Source of the DNA: JAQVSH01 sp964451605
GTDB taxonomy: Bacteria; Bacteroidota; Bacteroidia; Bacteroidales; UBA4181
Length of the DNA: 64,000 nt
Reading direction: 5' to 3'
Assembly (NCBI GenBank): GCA_964451605.1
Contig: CAYVJA010000003.1
Span: forward strand, 18,033-82,032
The translations under genes were made by a program, and so were the position numbers. This document shows, in pieces, positions 34,236 to 44,130 of the stretch; position 1 is the stretch's first letter; every line of letters begins with the position of its first letter. The notes below the pieces were generated by a model. The model was not told the origin of the DNA. It was given only the letters and a program-made list of their open reading frames with translations, and searched no databases.

Positions 34236-36982
34236 TTATACCACAACGTTAATAATTCGCTTTGGAACTATAATGATTTTCTTCGGTTTTTTTCCTTCGA
34301 GCCATTTTGCTGAGAGTTCGTGGCTGAGAACCGCCTGTTCCATATCCGAAACAGCCATATCGAGCGGCAACTCCAGCATGAACCGTGTCTTCCCGTTGAA
34401 GGAAACCGGATAGGAAAACCGGCTCTCCACAAGGTAGGCATCGATGGCTTCGGGGAAAGAAGCTTTCAGTACTCCTTCCGTGTAACCCAGTGCTTCGTAC
34501 AACTCCTCGGCAAGATGGGGTGCAAAGGGTGCCAGCAGCCGGACCAACGGATCAAGAATTGCCCGTTTATGGCACTTTTCATCCTGCAACTCGTTGAGGC
34601 AGATCATAAAAGCACTAACTGCCGTATTGAATGAGAACGATTCAATATCGGATCCGATTTTTTTGATGGTTTTGTGCAGAATGCGCAACTCTTGTTCGGA
34701 GGGCTCCTCATTTGTCAACAGCGAATTGCCGTCGCGATCGAAAAAGAGATTCCAGAAGCGGCGCAGAAAACGGTGTACCCCCTCAATCCCCGCAGTATCC
34801 CAAGGTTTCGACTGTTCGAGCGGCCCGAGAAACATCTCGTACATACGCAATGTGTCGGCGCCGTAGCCTTCAACCACCTGATCGGGATTCACCACATTGT
34901 ACATCGACTTCGACATCTTCTCTATAGCCCATCCGCACACATATTTACCCTCTTCCAGAATAAATTCGGCATCGGCATTCTCGGGGCTCCAGGCGCGGAA
35001 TTGCTCCAGATTAAGGATATCGTTCTGGACAATATTCACATCAACATGTATCTCGGTTACATCGTAACTATCTTTTAATCCGTACGATACATAGGTTTTG
35101 GAGCCCTTTATCCGGTATACAAAATTGGACCGGCCCTGGATCATTCCCTGATTTACCAGCTTCTTAAAGGGCTCATCCTCGCAAGCCACCCCGATATCGA
35201 AAAGAAACTTGGTCCAGAACCGGCTGTAAAGGAGGTGGCCTGTGGCATGCTCAGTTCCTCCCACATAGAGATCGACATTCCGCCAGTACCGGTTCTTTTC
35301 GGGATTAATCAGCTGTTGAGTATTATTGGGGTCCATGTAGTGCAGGTAGTAGGCCGACGATCCGGCGAATCCGGGCATCGTACTCTGTTCCAGCGGATAA
35401 CCATTGTAACTCCAGTTTTTTGCTCTGCCCAGCGGGGGTGCCCCCNNNNNNNNNNGACTTCGGGAAGCACAATGGGCAGATCCTTTTCGTCGACGGTGTG
35501 GGGCAGTCCATCCTTGTAATAGATTGGGAACGGTTCTCCCCAGTAGCGTTGCCGGCTAAAGATGGCATCGCGCAGACGATAGTTTACTTTTCGTGTTCCG
35601 AGACCCCGTCGCTCCACTTCGTCGATGGCCATCGGGATGGCTTCGGCCACGGTTTTTCCGTTTAGGAAACCCGAATTTATCATGATTCCCTCTTTGGCAT
35701 CGAAACTCTCGTTCGAGATATCGCATCCCTCAACCAGGGGAACAATGGGAAGCGAAAAGTGGCGAGCAAAAGCGTAGTCGCGCGCATCGTGCGCAGGAAC
35801 CGCCATAATTGCACCGGTTCCGTATCCGGCCAGTACATAGTCGCTTACCCAGATGGGTACCTCCTCGCCGGTAAAGGGATTCACGGCATACCCGCCTGTG
35901 AAGACTCCGGTAACCGTTTTTGTGTCGGCCTGCCGTTCGCGTTCGTTCCGTTTCTTCACCAACTCCAGATAGTTGGCTACTGCCTTTTTCTGATCCGGAG
36001 TGGTTACTTTATCGACCCAACTGCTTTCGGGAGCCAGCACCATAAAGGTGACCCCGAAAATGGTATCGGCACGGGTGGTAAAAATGAGCATCTGTTCGGA
36101 GAGTCCCTTTATCGGGAATAGTACCTCGGCTCCCTGCGAGCGGCCAATCCAGTTGCGCTGAATCTCCTTCAGCGAGTCGGTCCACTCCACGGTATTGAGC
36201 CCGTCGAGAAGCCGTTGTGCGTAGGCCGAGATGCGCAGCGACCACTGTTTCATCTCCTTTTGAATTACCTCATGGCCACCCCGTACAGAGAGGCCCTCTT
36301 TTACTTCATCGTTGGCCAGTACCGTTCCCAGTGCCGGGCACCAGTTTACTTGTGTGTCGGCCAGGTAGGCCAGACGGTAATCGAGCAGCAGCGTGAGCTG
36401 CTCCTGCTCCGACATCCGGTTCCATTCGGCAGCCGAAAAGATCTGTGCACAAGAATGCGCAGCATTCACTGAACCATTGCCTTCCCGGGCAAAGCGTTCT
36501 GTTAACCGCGAAATGGGTTCGGCCTTGTCAATATCTTTGTTATACCAATGGTGGAACATCTGGATAAAAGCCCACTGTGTCCATCTGTAATATACCGGTT
36601 CGCAGGTTTTTACTTCACGGCTCCAATCGAACGAAAACCCAATCTGGTCCAGCTGTTCACGATACCTTGCAATGTTCTTTTCGGTGGTTATGGCCGGATG
36701 TTGGCCTGTTTGGATAGCATACTGCTCGGCAGGGAGTCCGAAAGCATCGTACCCCATGGGGTGGAGTACATTAAAGCCTTTCATCCGTTTATACCGGGCA
36801 AAAATATCGGACGCAATATAGCCCAGCGGGTGGCCCACATGCAGACCGGCCCCCGAAGGGTAGGGAAACATGTCTAACACATAATATTTTGGGAGCGTAT
36901 TATCCTCCACCACGCGGTAGGCGTTTTGATTGATCCAGCGGCTTCGCCACTTAGACTCTAACTCTGAAAATGAATATTCCAT
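34236..36982 (-). CDS. leuS: Leucine--tRNA ligase, split by an assembly gap
   Basis: Class I synthetase, about 920 residues when joined. The N-terminal part has the HIGH-type motif PYPSGAGLHVGHPLGY, followed by the editing domain. The C-terminal part has MPGFAGSSAYYLHYMDP and the KMSKS motif in EKMSKSMYNVVNPDQ, then the anticodon-binding domain. The run of ten Ns at 35446-35455 has the wrong length, so the two halves are in different frames. After the gap the correct frame reads APPLGRAKNWSYNGYPLEQS. Roughly 30 bases appear to be missing. It is therefore one intact gene, not a pseudogene. It has its own promoter at 37017. Confidence 0.95.
35446..35455. other. Assembly gap (10 N) inside leuS
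   Basis: The left contig ends in GGGGGTGCCCCC, a short perfect hairpin that may explain the break. The nominal gap length shifts the reading frame. Confidence 0.95.
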
Positions 36983-37016
36983 GGATGACTGCGAAATGCT
37001 GCGCTATTGAAAAAGG

Positions 37017-37024
37017 CAAAGGTA
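37017..37024 (-). promoter_or_regulatory. Promoter -7 element for leuS
   Basis: The reverse strand reads TACCTTTG 34 bases upstream of the leuS ATG at 36982. It is divergent from the tRNA promoter, 37 bases away. Confidence 0.6.
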
Positions 37025-37061
37025 AAAATAATTCGGCATGTTCAGGTTCGCGAAAAAATGT

Positions 37062-37069
37062 TACTTTTG
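37062..37069 (+). promoter_or_regulatory. Promoter -7 element for tRNA-Arg
   Basis: TACTTTTG (TAnnTTTG) ends 14 bases before the first base of the tRNA, a suitable distance for a short 5' leader. Confidence 0.6.
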
Positions 37070-37083
37070 CACCGTTTCTCACC

Positions 37084-37157
37084 GGCCGCGTAGTTCAGTT
37101 GAATAGAACGTCAGATTCCGGTTCTGAAAGTCACAGGTTTGAGTCCTGTCGCGGTCA
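37084..37157 (+). tRNA. tRNA-Arg (anticodon CCG)
   Basis: A 74-base cloverleaf can be folded by eye. The acceptor stem is GGCCGCG with CGCGGTC and one G-T pair. The D arm is GTTC/GAAC. The anticodon arm is TCAGA/TCTGA with the seven-base loop TTCCGGT, giving anticodon CCG and reading CGG. The T arm is ACAGG/CCTGT with loop TTTGAGT. The discriminator is A and CCA is not encoded. A terminator follows at 37195. Confidence 0.95.
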
Positions 37158-37194
37158 CACATATTGCAGAGCCTTCCTGGTTCAAACACCTTTT

Positions 37195-37232
37195 ACGGGA
37201 CAAAGCATAGCGTTTTGTCCCGTTTTTATTTT
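37195..37232 (+). terminator. Intrinsic terminator after tRNA-Arg
   Basis: A perfect ten-base stem (ACGGGACAAA at 37195-37204 with TTTGTCCCGT at 37214-37223) is followed by a T-rich tail. Confidence 0.9.
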
Positions 37233-37282
37233 TAGATTGGAAATCTTGGGCCGGATCCTGTTCATAATTTCTTCGACCTGCT

Positions 37283-37334
37283 TACCTTTAGGCCGATTCA
37301 AGCGTTACGCTCAATTTTCGATATTGCATGCAAT
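37283..37334 (+). promoter_or_regulatory. GH43 upstream region: possible -7 box and a 12-bp palindrome
   Basis: TACCTTTA at 37283-37290 is one mismatch from the Bacteroidetes -7 box. ATTGCATGCAAT at 37323-37334 is a perfect 12-bp palindrome, 15 bases before the GH43 ATG. It could be an operator for the nearby HTCS or XRE regulator; that is inference from position only. Confidence 0.4.
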
Positions 37335-37349
37335 AATCCTCTCTCTCCC

Positions 37350-38421
37350 ATGAACCGATTCTTAAAACCCCAGACCCGCTCTGTTTCTCGTCACTTTTTG
37401 TCACTGCTCCTGATCCTCTTTTTTCACCTCTTGTTTTCTGCGCAATCGGTTCAAGCGCAGCAACCCTCAGTGCAGCAGCGCGGCAGCCGAACCATCTCGG
37501 TTCACGATCCCGTTATGGCACTCCATAACGGCACCTACTACCTCTTCTGTACCGGGTTCGGGGTCTCTGTCTTCTCCTCTGTCGACATGAAAGAGTGGAA
37601 ACGGGAAAAGAGCGTCTTCGCCGAGCCTCCTGCCTGGGCAGTCGAAGCCGTAAAAGGGTACAATGGCCACACCTGGGCTCCCGACATCGCCTTCTTTAAC
37701 GGCCAATACTACCTCTACTACTCTGTATCTGCCTTCGGGAAAAACACCTCCTGTATCGGGGTAGCCACCAACAAAACCCTTGACCCTTCCGATCCCCAAT
37801 TTCGTTGGGTCGACCACGGTAAACTGATAGAATCAATTCCCGGGAAAACCAATTGGAACGCTATCGATCCCAACCTCATTACCGATGCAAAGGGGAATCC
37901 CTACCTGGCCTTCGGCTCTTTCTGGGATNNNNNNNNNNCCGGATGCCTTGGCTGTCGACGACGACCTGGAGCGTATTCCCACCATTGCCTCCCGCAAGTC
38001 GAGTTCACGCGAACCCAATCCTCCTGCTGTCGACAACAATCCCGTCGATGCCGGCGGAAATGCGATTGAGGCTCCTTTCATCTTTAAAAAAGGGCAATAC
38101 TACTATCTTTTTGCCTCTATCGATTATTGCTGTAAAGGGGTGAACAGTACCTATAAAATGGTGGTTGGCCGAGCCAAAAAAGTTACCGGGCCCTATCTCG
38201 ACCGCAGTGGAAAATCGATGGCTACCGGCGGCGGCACCCTTTTGCTCGAAGGAGATGAAAACTGGCACGGAGTGGGCCATAACGCTGTAGTGGCAGTAGA
38301 TGGTACCGATTATCTCATCTTCCACGGTTACGATGCCAACGACAACGGCCGCTCAAAACTGCATATCGAAAAACTAAGCTGGGATAACAAACAATGGCCG
38401 AAAATTGCTGATATGTGGTGA
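37350..38421 (+). CDS. GH43 family glycoside hydrolase (arabinan endo-1,5-alpha-L-arabinosidase-like), split by a gap
   Basis: A secreted enzyme with a long signal peptide (LSLLLILFFHLLFSAQSVQA). The five-bladed GH43 fold is supported by three catalytic acids. The base aspartate is in SVHDPVMALHNGTYYLF, the pKa-tuning aspartate in NWNAIDPNLIT, and the acid glutamate in NAIEAPFIFKKGQYYYLFAS. The HTWAPDIAFFNGQYYLYYS and GHNAVV segments match arabinanases. The ten-N run at 37929-37938 breaks the frame: the left half is in one frame and the right half (PDALAVDDDLERI onward) in another. The gene itself is probably intact. There is no SusC/SusD pair nearby, but an HTCS sensor lies downstream. Confidence 0.88.
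37929..37938. other. Assembly gap (10 N) inside the GH43 gene
   Basis: The gap follows the conserved LAFGSFWD motif. The frame changes across it, so the nominal length is wrong. Confidence 0.95.
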
Positions 38422-38459
38422 GAATCAGGCATTGTTTCTAAGCCGAATGAAAATTATAA

Positions 38460-38492
38460 GGGGCGCTTCCGGATGGGAAGCGCCCCTTTTTT
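38460..38492 (+). terminator. Intrinsic terminator after GH43
   Basis: An eleven-base perfect stem (GGGGCGCTTCC with GGAAGCGCCCC, five-base loop) is followed by six T. It isolates GH43 from the genes downstream. Confidence 0.92.
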
Positions 38493-38494
38493 GA

Positions 38495-38509
38495 CACAGG
38501 TGACCTGTG
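38495..38509. repeat. 15-bp palindrome next to the GH43 terminator
   Basis: CACAGGT and ACCTGTG arms around a central G, three bases past the T-run of the terminator and about 40 bases beyond the 3' end of the XRE gene. It could be a protein-binding site or chance. Confidence 0.5.
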
Positions 38510-38550
38510 CTGATCAAATGCCGGTGCAATTTGCTATCCGGCTGCAACAA

Positions 38551-38844
38551 TTACTCGTTGGTTTTGAACAGCTCCTTTTCGGCCAGTCGCAACGCCTTTT
38601 TGGCATTTTCTTCACCTTTCAGAATGTTGGTGATTTTTTCTGCCAACCAAAGGGTGAGCAGTTTGTCGGGATCCATTTGATACATCTCAGCAAGTTTGAG
38701 AACCTGCTCTTTCGATGCCTGGCGATCTCCCTTTTCCATAAGACATACAAATGCGGTGTTGGCTTTGATAAAAGCCCCGACTTCTCTCTGCGACGTATTG
38801 CGGCTTTCGCGTAAACGTCTGATGTGTGTTCTAAATAGGCCCAT
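38551..38844 (-). CDS. XRE-family helix-turn-helix regulator
   Basis: A 97-residue protein. The first 65 residues are a Cro/C1-type DNA-binding domain: IRRLRESRNTSQREVGAFIK, NTAFVCLMEKGDRQASKEQV and LAEMYQMDPDKLL form the five helices. The C-terminus is a charged helix. Targets are unknown; a phage origin is not indicated by neighbours. It has a full promoter of its own at 38867-38897 and a leader of about 15 bases. Confidence 0.88.
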   Translation of the reverse strand: MGLFRTHIRRLRESRNTSQREVGAFIKANTAFVCLMEKGDRQASKEQVLKLAEMYQMDPDKLLTLWLAEKITNILKGEENAKKALRLAEKELFKTNE

Positions 38845-38866
38845 AAAAATTGATTTATTTGAGCTC

Positions 38867-38897
38867 CAAATATATATAATTATTACGGTAATTCAAA
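38867..38897 (-). promoter_or_regulatory. Promoter of the XRE gene
   Basis: On the reverse strand TTTG (38894-38897), 19 bases, then TATATTTG (38867-38874): a complete Bacteroidetes promoter 23 bases before the start codon. Confidence 0.78.
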
Positions 38898-39257
38898 CTA
38901 GTTGGATTTGGAGGTTTTTGTTGTTAAAAAAGGCACTTGTTTTTAGTTTTTATTAAAATGCAATAAATCAGATAACTATGCTTTTCTTTTTCTGTATTGC
39001 ATAAATTGAATTCAATAATTTTGGCACTTGTCTATACATTCCAAATGCCGAATTAATTCCGCCAAACTAATACCTCTTTCCCATTTAATGCCCCATTTTC
39101 AACCTTTTCCGACAGCCGTTTCTCCATCCGAAATCCTGTCAAATCCGTCTAAAAATTACCCTATATAACAATAGTCCAAATTACTAGCACAATAATCGCC
39201 CATACCATTTTACCCCTAACTCGTAGTACCTTACCACAGAATTCAATGAATAAATCC
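38898..39257. other. Intergenic region without a recognisable gene
   Basis: About 360 AT-rich bases between the divergent XRE and HTCS genes. Two copies of GGCACTTGT (near 38931 and 39022) are the only repeat noticed. No RNA structure, terminator or short coding frame could be supported. Regulatory sites for the HTCS are likely to be here. Confidence 0.6.
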
Positions 39258-39265
39258 TAATATTG
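39258..39265 (+). promoter_or_regulatory. Possible -7 element for the HTCS gene
   Basis: TAATATTG, one mismatch from TAnnTTTG, 27 bases before the ATG at 39293. It overlaps the TTG at 39263 and argues against that codon as start. Confidence 0.4.
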
Positions 39266-39292
39266 CACGATTGCTATCTCATCTTCATTCCC

Positions 39293-42200
39293 ATGCCTTT
39301 TCGTTTTCTCGCCTTTTTTCTGATTTTTTCATCACAGGTTACTCTCCTTGCCTCCCCCTTTTCGTTTAGGCATTATAGGGTAGAGCAGGGGCTGGCCTCG
39401 AACGGAGTAAGGGATATTTTGCAAGACCGGAGAGGATTTATCTGGATTGCAACCGATGGAGGGCTCAATCGGTTCGATGGTCACGATTTTAAGCGTTTTG
39501 CTACGGTTTGGGGCGATACGCTTCTGGCCGAGAACCGTCTGTTTTATTGTCTTTTCGAGGATAGCAGGGGCAAGTTGTGGGCCGGAAGTGAAGAGGGTCT
39601 CTTTTGTTACGACAGTACCCGGGAACAGTTTATTCGATTTGGGGCCTCGGCAGGGAATGATCCTCTTATAGATGTTCCTGTCTGGGCGTTGGCCGAGGAT
39701 GGTAAAGGGCGATTGTGGGTGGGAACCCACGGAAAGGGGGTGTTGAGAGTTTTACCCGACTCTGATCAGATTGAGCAAGTGTTGTTGCCGGATGGCTATC
39801 AGCCGGGTTCCGCCAGAGTGGCATCACTGATTTCCGATAGCCGCGGAACCATTTGGGTAGCTTTTCAACGACTCTCAGATCCGCTTCTCTACCTTCCGGC
39901 CAATGGAGACAACCTGATACGATTTAAACCTGATCCCGGATATAAGAAACTCGACGGTATTTCTATATGCAATCTCTTTGAAGACAGTAACGGGCTCATC
40001 TGGATAACCACCTGGGACGACGGTTTGCTTTCACTCGACAGAAATAGCGGAGAGGTTGAGCAGCATCTTTTTACCAAGGGGGGTGCTGAGATCTCTCACA
40101 TTCACTCAATAGCCGAGTTGGCTTCGGGCGAACTCCTGATTGGATCCGACTACGGACTGAGCCACTATCGGGTACAATCACGAAAACACTCCCTGATCAC
40201 CCCTGATCCGGCCGATAGCAGGAGTCTCTCCAATCGGTTTGTTTACCCTATCTTCAAAGATCGTGAGGGGGGTGTCTGGGTAGGTACTTTTTATGGCGGA
40301 CTCAACTACATGGCTCCCGGAAGCCCGGCTTTCGAACGGTATTTCCCCTCATCGGCACCCTACGCTATGCAGGGATATGTAGTGAGTACCTTTTGTGAGG
40401 GGTTGGATGGCGAGATATGGGTGGGAACCGACGATGGCGGTTTGCACCAATTTTCTCCTTCTACCCAGCGGTTTACCCACATCACTCCGTCAAATGCACA
40501 GTGGCAGGGAAATGTTCATGCGCTCTGTCTCGATGGAAACACCCTCTGGGTGGGCACCTATACCGATGGTCTCTTCCAGCTCGACACCCGTCAGGGCCGA
40601 CTCTCCCCCTTTCGGCCTTCGGGCGGTTATCTTCCCTCAGATCTGAGCAGCGTATATAGTCTCTATAAAGACAATACCGGCGTATTGTGGGCCGGTACTA
40701 TGAGCGGAATACACCACTTTGATCCTCAAACAGGCAACTTTGTTCGTAACATGTGGACCGGTACCACGGTTATGAAGATTCTGCAGGATCCTCTCTCCCG
40801 AATCTGGTTCGCCACCCAGGGGCGCGGTCTTTGGATGTACGATAAGAGAGGTGAAACATGGAGTCAGTTTCACACATCGGCCAGTGACTCCACCACCCTT
40901 CCCGGCAATGTAATTAACGACATCTGCTTCGATGCCGGTCGCCGCATGTGGGTGGCCACCGATGGAGGCCTTTGCTACTTCGACCCTGCGAAAAATCACT
41001 TCGTCCGGGTTAGTCTGCCACTCACACACACGGTAGTCTGCGGAGTGGTTGCCGACCGTGGTCTCCTTTGGCTTACCACCCTTCGGGGGTTGGTGCGCTT
41101 CGACCCCGAATCCGGGAAGGGTAAGATTTTTTATCAGAGTCACGGTCTTCAGAGCGATCAGTTTACAACCGGAGCTCTTTTCCGTAGCCGTGAAGGGAAA
41201 ATCTATGCCGGCACCTCCCATGGCTTCAATGCCTTCCACCCCGGGCAGATTCTCGACAATCCGCATGAAGCCCCGCTGGCGATCACCCAAATCCAACTTT
41301 TCAATCGCGAACTGCCTGTTTCGAAAGAGGGGATACTTCGTCAATCGCCCGTCGATCTTCAACACATTACCTTTAGCCACCATCAGAATGTCTTTAGTGT
41401 GGCTTTCGTAGCGCTCAGCTATGTAAATCCGGAGCGGAACCTGTTTGCCTACAAATTGGAAGGGTTCGATAACGAGTGGAGCTATGGTGTCGACCTGCGC
41501 AAAGCCACTTATACCAATCTGGCAGCCGGTAATTATACCCTCCGTATCAGAGGAGCCAACAGCGACGGCGTCTGGAACCAGACCGAACAAACGCTTTCCC
41601 TTACCATTCTGCCTCCTTTCTGGCTTTCACCCCTCTTCCTTGTGCTGTACTGGACATTGGGAATTGGCCTTCTGCTGTTTCTCATCTACTACTTCCACAA
41701 ACGTTGGGTGACCCGGCAACAGAGAAAGGCCGACGAACTTTTTAAAGCACGCGAAAGTGAACTGCATCAAACCCGCATGCAATTTTTCACCCACATAGCC
41801 CACGAAATCCGCACACCTCTTACCCTCATTCTGGCTCCGATAGAGCAGATGCGAAACCATGCTCGGGGCATCCCGTCACACATCGAAGAGTCGCTGCAAA
41901 CCATCGAACGGAACAGCCGTCACCTTCTTTCACTGGCTCAACAGTGGCTTGACTTCCAGAAGGCCGACAGCGGCACCTTCCGGATGCATTTTCTCCCTGT
42001 TAAACCTGACCAGCTCCTGGTGTCGGTATGCCGGAGATTTGAACCGCTCTTCTCATTGCGAAATATTCGTTTCGTTATGAACCTGCCCGAAAACCTTCCT
42101 CTCGTCAATGCCGATGCCGACGCCCTGGAAAAAATTGTGGGAAATCTGATAGGCAATGCCATAAAATATACCGACAACCGGGTAGAACTGACCTGTGTGC

Positions 42201-43285
42201 ATCTCGTTGCTCAACACCGACTCTCTATCAGAGTATCCGATAACGGGAAAGGAGTGCCCGAGGCTGAAAGGGAAAAGATATGGAAGCCCTTTTACCAGGT
42301 TGCCGGCAGTGACCATTCCGGAGCCGGAATCGGGCTCTCGCTGGTAAAACTACTGGTCGATGCCCACAAAGGGACTCTTCAAATTTACAACAATAACCCG
42401 GGTGCCACTTTCGAAGTGCAACTGCCTCTGGGGGGGTCTCCGGCTGTAGTTAATGACGAAACAAAAACAGCGCCATCGGACGAAACAATTGTGGATCTAT
42501 CCGATTCTCCTGTTATCGATACGGCGATGACGCTTCTCATTGTAGAGGACGACGATGAGATGCGTAATTTTCTGGCCGGGGGGTTTGCTACAGAGTGCTC
42601 TGTGCTCACCGCCTCTAACGGAGCCGAAGCGCTTTTGTTTCTCGAGAAACAGCTCCCCGATTTAGTGATTACCGACATCATGATGCCTGAAATAGATGGC
42701 ATTACGCTCTGTCGGGAAATTAAGCAGAACGTGCTTTGGTGTCATATTCCGGTGATAGCCCTCACAGCCAAAACCGATATGGCATCGAAGATTGAGGGGC
42801 TGCAGATTGGCGCAGACGCATACATAGAAAAGCCGTTCTCGCCCGCTTTCCTCCGGGCACAAGTGTGGAATCTCATTGAATCGAGGCGGTTGCTGCGAAA
42901 GCGGTTTTCCGAAATGCCTCTTACCCGCCTTTCAGGGGTGGGATCGCATCCTGCCGACAACGAGTTCTTGTCGAAGGTCGACGCCCTGATAGAGTCGCAT
43001 ATCTCTGATGCCGGTTTTTCCATCGATCAGATGGCCGTTGCCCTTTGCGTGAGCCGTTCGGGTCTCTTTGCCAAAATCAAACAGATGACCGGCTTTACTC
43101 CCAACGATCTCATCCGGATTATGCGGCTGAAACGAGCTGCACAACTTCTCTCCGAGCGTCGCTACCGGATTAACGAGGTGGCTCTGCTTGTAGGTTTCAA
43201 CAGTCCTTCGTACTTTGCAAAGTCGTTCTTTCAACAGTTCAAGACCACTCCGAAAGATTTTGTAAAACAGCTCGAAAACCCATGA
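39293..43285 (+). CDS. Hybrid two-component system sensor/regulator (HTCS)
   Basis: One chain of 1330 residues from sensor to DNA binding. A signal peptide and a periplasmic double beta-propeller come first (repeats such as GLIWITTWDDGLLSLD and GEIWVGTDDGGLHQFS), then a Y_Y_Y domain (YKLEGFDNEWSYGVD) and one membrane helix (LFLVLYWTLGIGLLLFLIYYF). The kinase has His837 in HIAHEIRTPLTL, the N box GNLIGNAIKYTD and a GAGIGLSL glycine box. The receiver has Asp1128 in VITDIMMPEIDG. An AraC helix-turn-helix closes the protein. HTCS proteins sense oligosaccharides released by their own polysaccharide locus; with GH43 nearby, an arabino-oligosaccharide ligand is plausible but unproven. Confidence 0.95.
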   Translation: MPFRFLAFFLIFSSQVTLLASPFSFRHYRVEQGLASNGVRDILQDRRGFIWIATDGGLNRFDGHDFKRFATVWGDTLLAENRLFYCLFEDSRGKLWAGSEEGLFCYDSTREQFIRFGASAGNDPLIDVPVWALAEDGKGRLWVGTHGKGVLRVLPDSDQIEQVLLPDGYQPGSARVASLISDSRGTIWVAFQRLSDPLLYLPANGDNLIRFKPDPGYKKLDGISICNLFEDSNGLIWITTWDDGLLSLDRNSGEVEQHLFTKGGAEISHIHSIAELASGELLIGSDYGLSHYRVQSRKHSLITPDPADSRSLSNRFVYPIFKDREGGVWVGTFYGGLNYMAPGSPAFERYFPSSAPYAMQGYVVSTFCEGLDGEIWVGTDDGGLHQFSPSTQRFTHITPSNAQWQGNVHALCLDGNTLWVGTYTDGLFQLDTRQGRLSPFRPSGGYLPSDLSSVYSLYKDNTGVLWAGTMSGIHHFDPQTGNFVRNMWTGTTVMKILQDPLSRIWFATQGRGLWMYDKRGETWSQFHTSASDSTTLPGNVINDICFDAGRRMWVATDGGLCYFDPAKNHFVRVSLPLTHTVVCGVVADRGLLWLTTLRGLVRFDPESGKGKIFYQSHGLQSDQFTTGALFRSREGKIYAGTSHGFNAFHPGQILDNPHEAPLAITQIQLFNRELPVSKEGILRQSPVDLQHITFSHHQNVFSVAFVALSYVNPERNLFAYKLEGFDNEWSYGVDLRKATYTNLAAGNYTLRIRGANSDGVWNQTEQTLSLTILPPFWLSPLFLVLYWTLGIGLLLFLIYYFHKRWVTRQQRKADELFKARESELHQTRMQFFTHIAHEIRTPLTLILAPIEQMRNHARGIPSHIEESLQTIERNSRHLLSLAQQWLDFQKADSGTFRMHFLPVKPDQLLVSVCRRFEPLFSLRNIRFVMNLPENLPLVNADADALEKIVGNLIGNAIKYTDNRVELTCVHLVAQHRLSIRVSDNGKGVPEAEREKIWKPFYQVAGSDHSGAGIGLSLVKLLVDAHKGTLQIYNNNPGATFEVQLPLGGSPAVVNDETKTAPSDETIVDLSDSPVIDTAMTLLIVEDDDEMRNFLAGGFATECSVLTASNGAEALLFLEKQLPDLVITDIMMPEIDGITLCREIKQNVLWCHIPVIALTAKTDMASKIEGLQIGADAYIEKPFSPAFLRAQVWNLIESRRLLRKRFSEMPLTRLSGVGSHPADNEFLSKVDALIESHISDAGFSIDQMAVALCVSRSGLFAKIKQMTGFTPNDLIRIMRLKRAAQLLSERRYRINEVALLVGFNSPSYFAKSFFQQFKTTPKDFVKQLENP

Positions 43286-44106
43286 AAACGCCCTCTATAG
43301 CCGCCTTTATCTACGATTTCGACGGTACCCTTTCGCCCGGAAATATGCAGGAGTATGCCTTCATAGAACAACTGGGCATTGAACCCGAACAATTTTGGTC
43401 TTGTTCCGAGAGGAGGGCCGTTGAAGCCCGGGGCGACAATATCCTGGCCTATATGTACGAGATGGTGCGGGAGGCAAAGCACAAAGGGGTGAAAATCACC
43501 CGTGAGTCTTTTCGCGGTTATGGCTCTCGGATAGAGTTTTTCCCGGGTGTTATCCACTGGTTTGAGCGGGTGAACCAATACGCAAAGCAAAAGGGAGTTC
43601 AACTGGAGCATTACATCGTCTCGTCGGGATTACGCGAAATGATTGAGGGAACACCCATTTGCCGGCATTTTACCAAAATCTACGCCTCCGGGTTTATGTA
43701 CGACGCCAACGGGGTGGCTGACTGGCCGGCCCTGGCAGTGAACTACACCACCAAAACCCAATTCCTCTTCCGCATCAATAAAGGCGAACTCGACGAGTGG
43801 GACGGCAATCGAATCAATGCCTACATGGCTGTTTCAGACCGCCGTATCTCCTTTCGCTATATGAGCTACTTTGGCGATGGATCGACCGATATCCCCTGTA
43901 TGAGGCTGGTAAAGGAGCAGGGCGGCTATGCCGTGGCCGTATACCGGCCGGGAGGTGAGGCCAAAGTAGCGCCTCTCCTTAGCGAGAAGCGGGTACAATT
44001 CACCGCTCCGGCTGATTATTCGGCCGGAGAGCGACTTGAACGGCTCGCCTTTGCAATGATTGACAAATGGTCGGCCGAAATGGCACTCGAGGAGGCTGCC
44101 GGCTAA
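43282..44106 (+). CDS. HAD-superfamily hydrolase
   Basis: A 274-residue phosphatase-like protein. HAD motif I is AFIYDFDGTLSPG, with the nucleophile and acid aspartates. Motif II is YIVSSG. Motif IV is in SYFGDGSTDIPCMRLV. The layout is like SerB-type HAD enzymes; the substrate is unknown. Its ATG overlaps the HTCS stop codon (ATGA), so the two are translationally coupled, an unusual partner for a carbohydrate sensor. Confidence 0.9.
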   Translation: MKTPSIAAFIYDFDGTLSPGNMQEYAFIEQLGIEPEQFWSCSERRAVEARGDNILAYMYEMVREAKHKGVKITRESFRGYGSRIEFFPGVIHWFERVNQYAKQKGVQLEHYIVSSGLREMIEGTPICRHFTKIYASGFMYDANGVADWPALAVNYTTKTQFLFRINKGELDEWDGNRINAYMAVSDRRISFRYMSYFGDGSTDIPCMRLVKEQGGYAVAVYRPGGEAKVAPLLSEKRVQFTAPADYSAGERLERLAFAMIDKWSAEMALEEAAG

Positions 44107-44130
44107 TCTTTTGCGAAGGGGGTTGCTCTG

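Noticed and set aside
39015..39035. TTTTGGCACTTGT in the XRE-HTCS intergenic region as a sigma-54 site
   Set aside because: No GC at the -12 position; only the GGCAC half matches.
37084..39262. tRNA-Arg as an integration site for a GH43-XRE-HTCS island
   Set aside because: No copy of the tRNA 3' end, integrase gene or flanking direct repeat was found downstream.
40637..41590. A 317-codon reverse frame inside the HTCS gene
   Set aside because: Antisense shadow of the beta-propeller and Y_Y_Y region, which has clear motifs in the forward frame.
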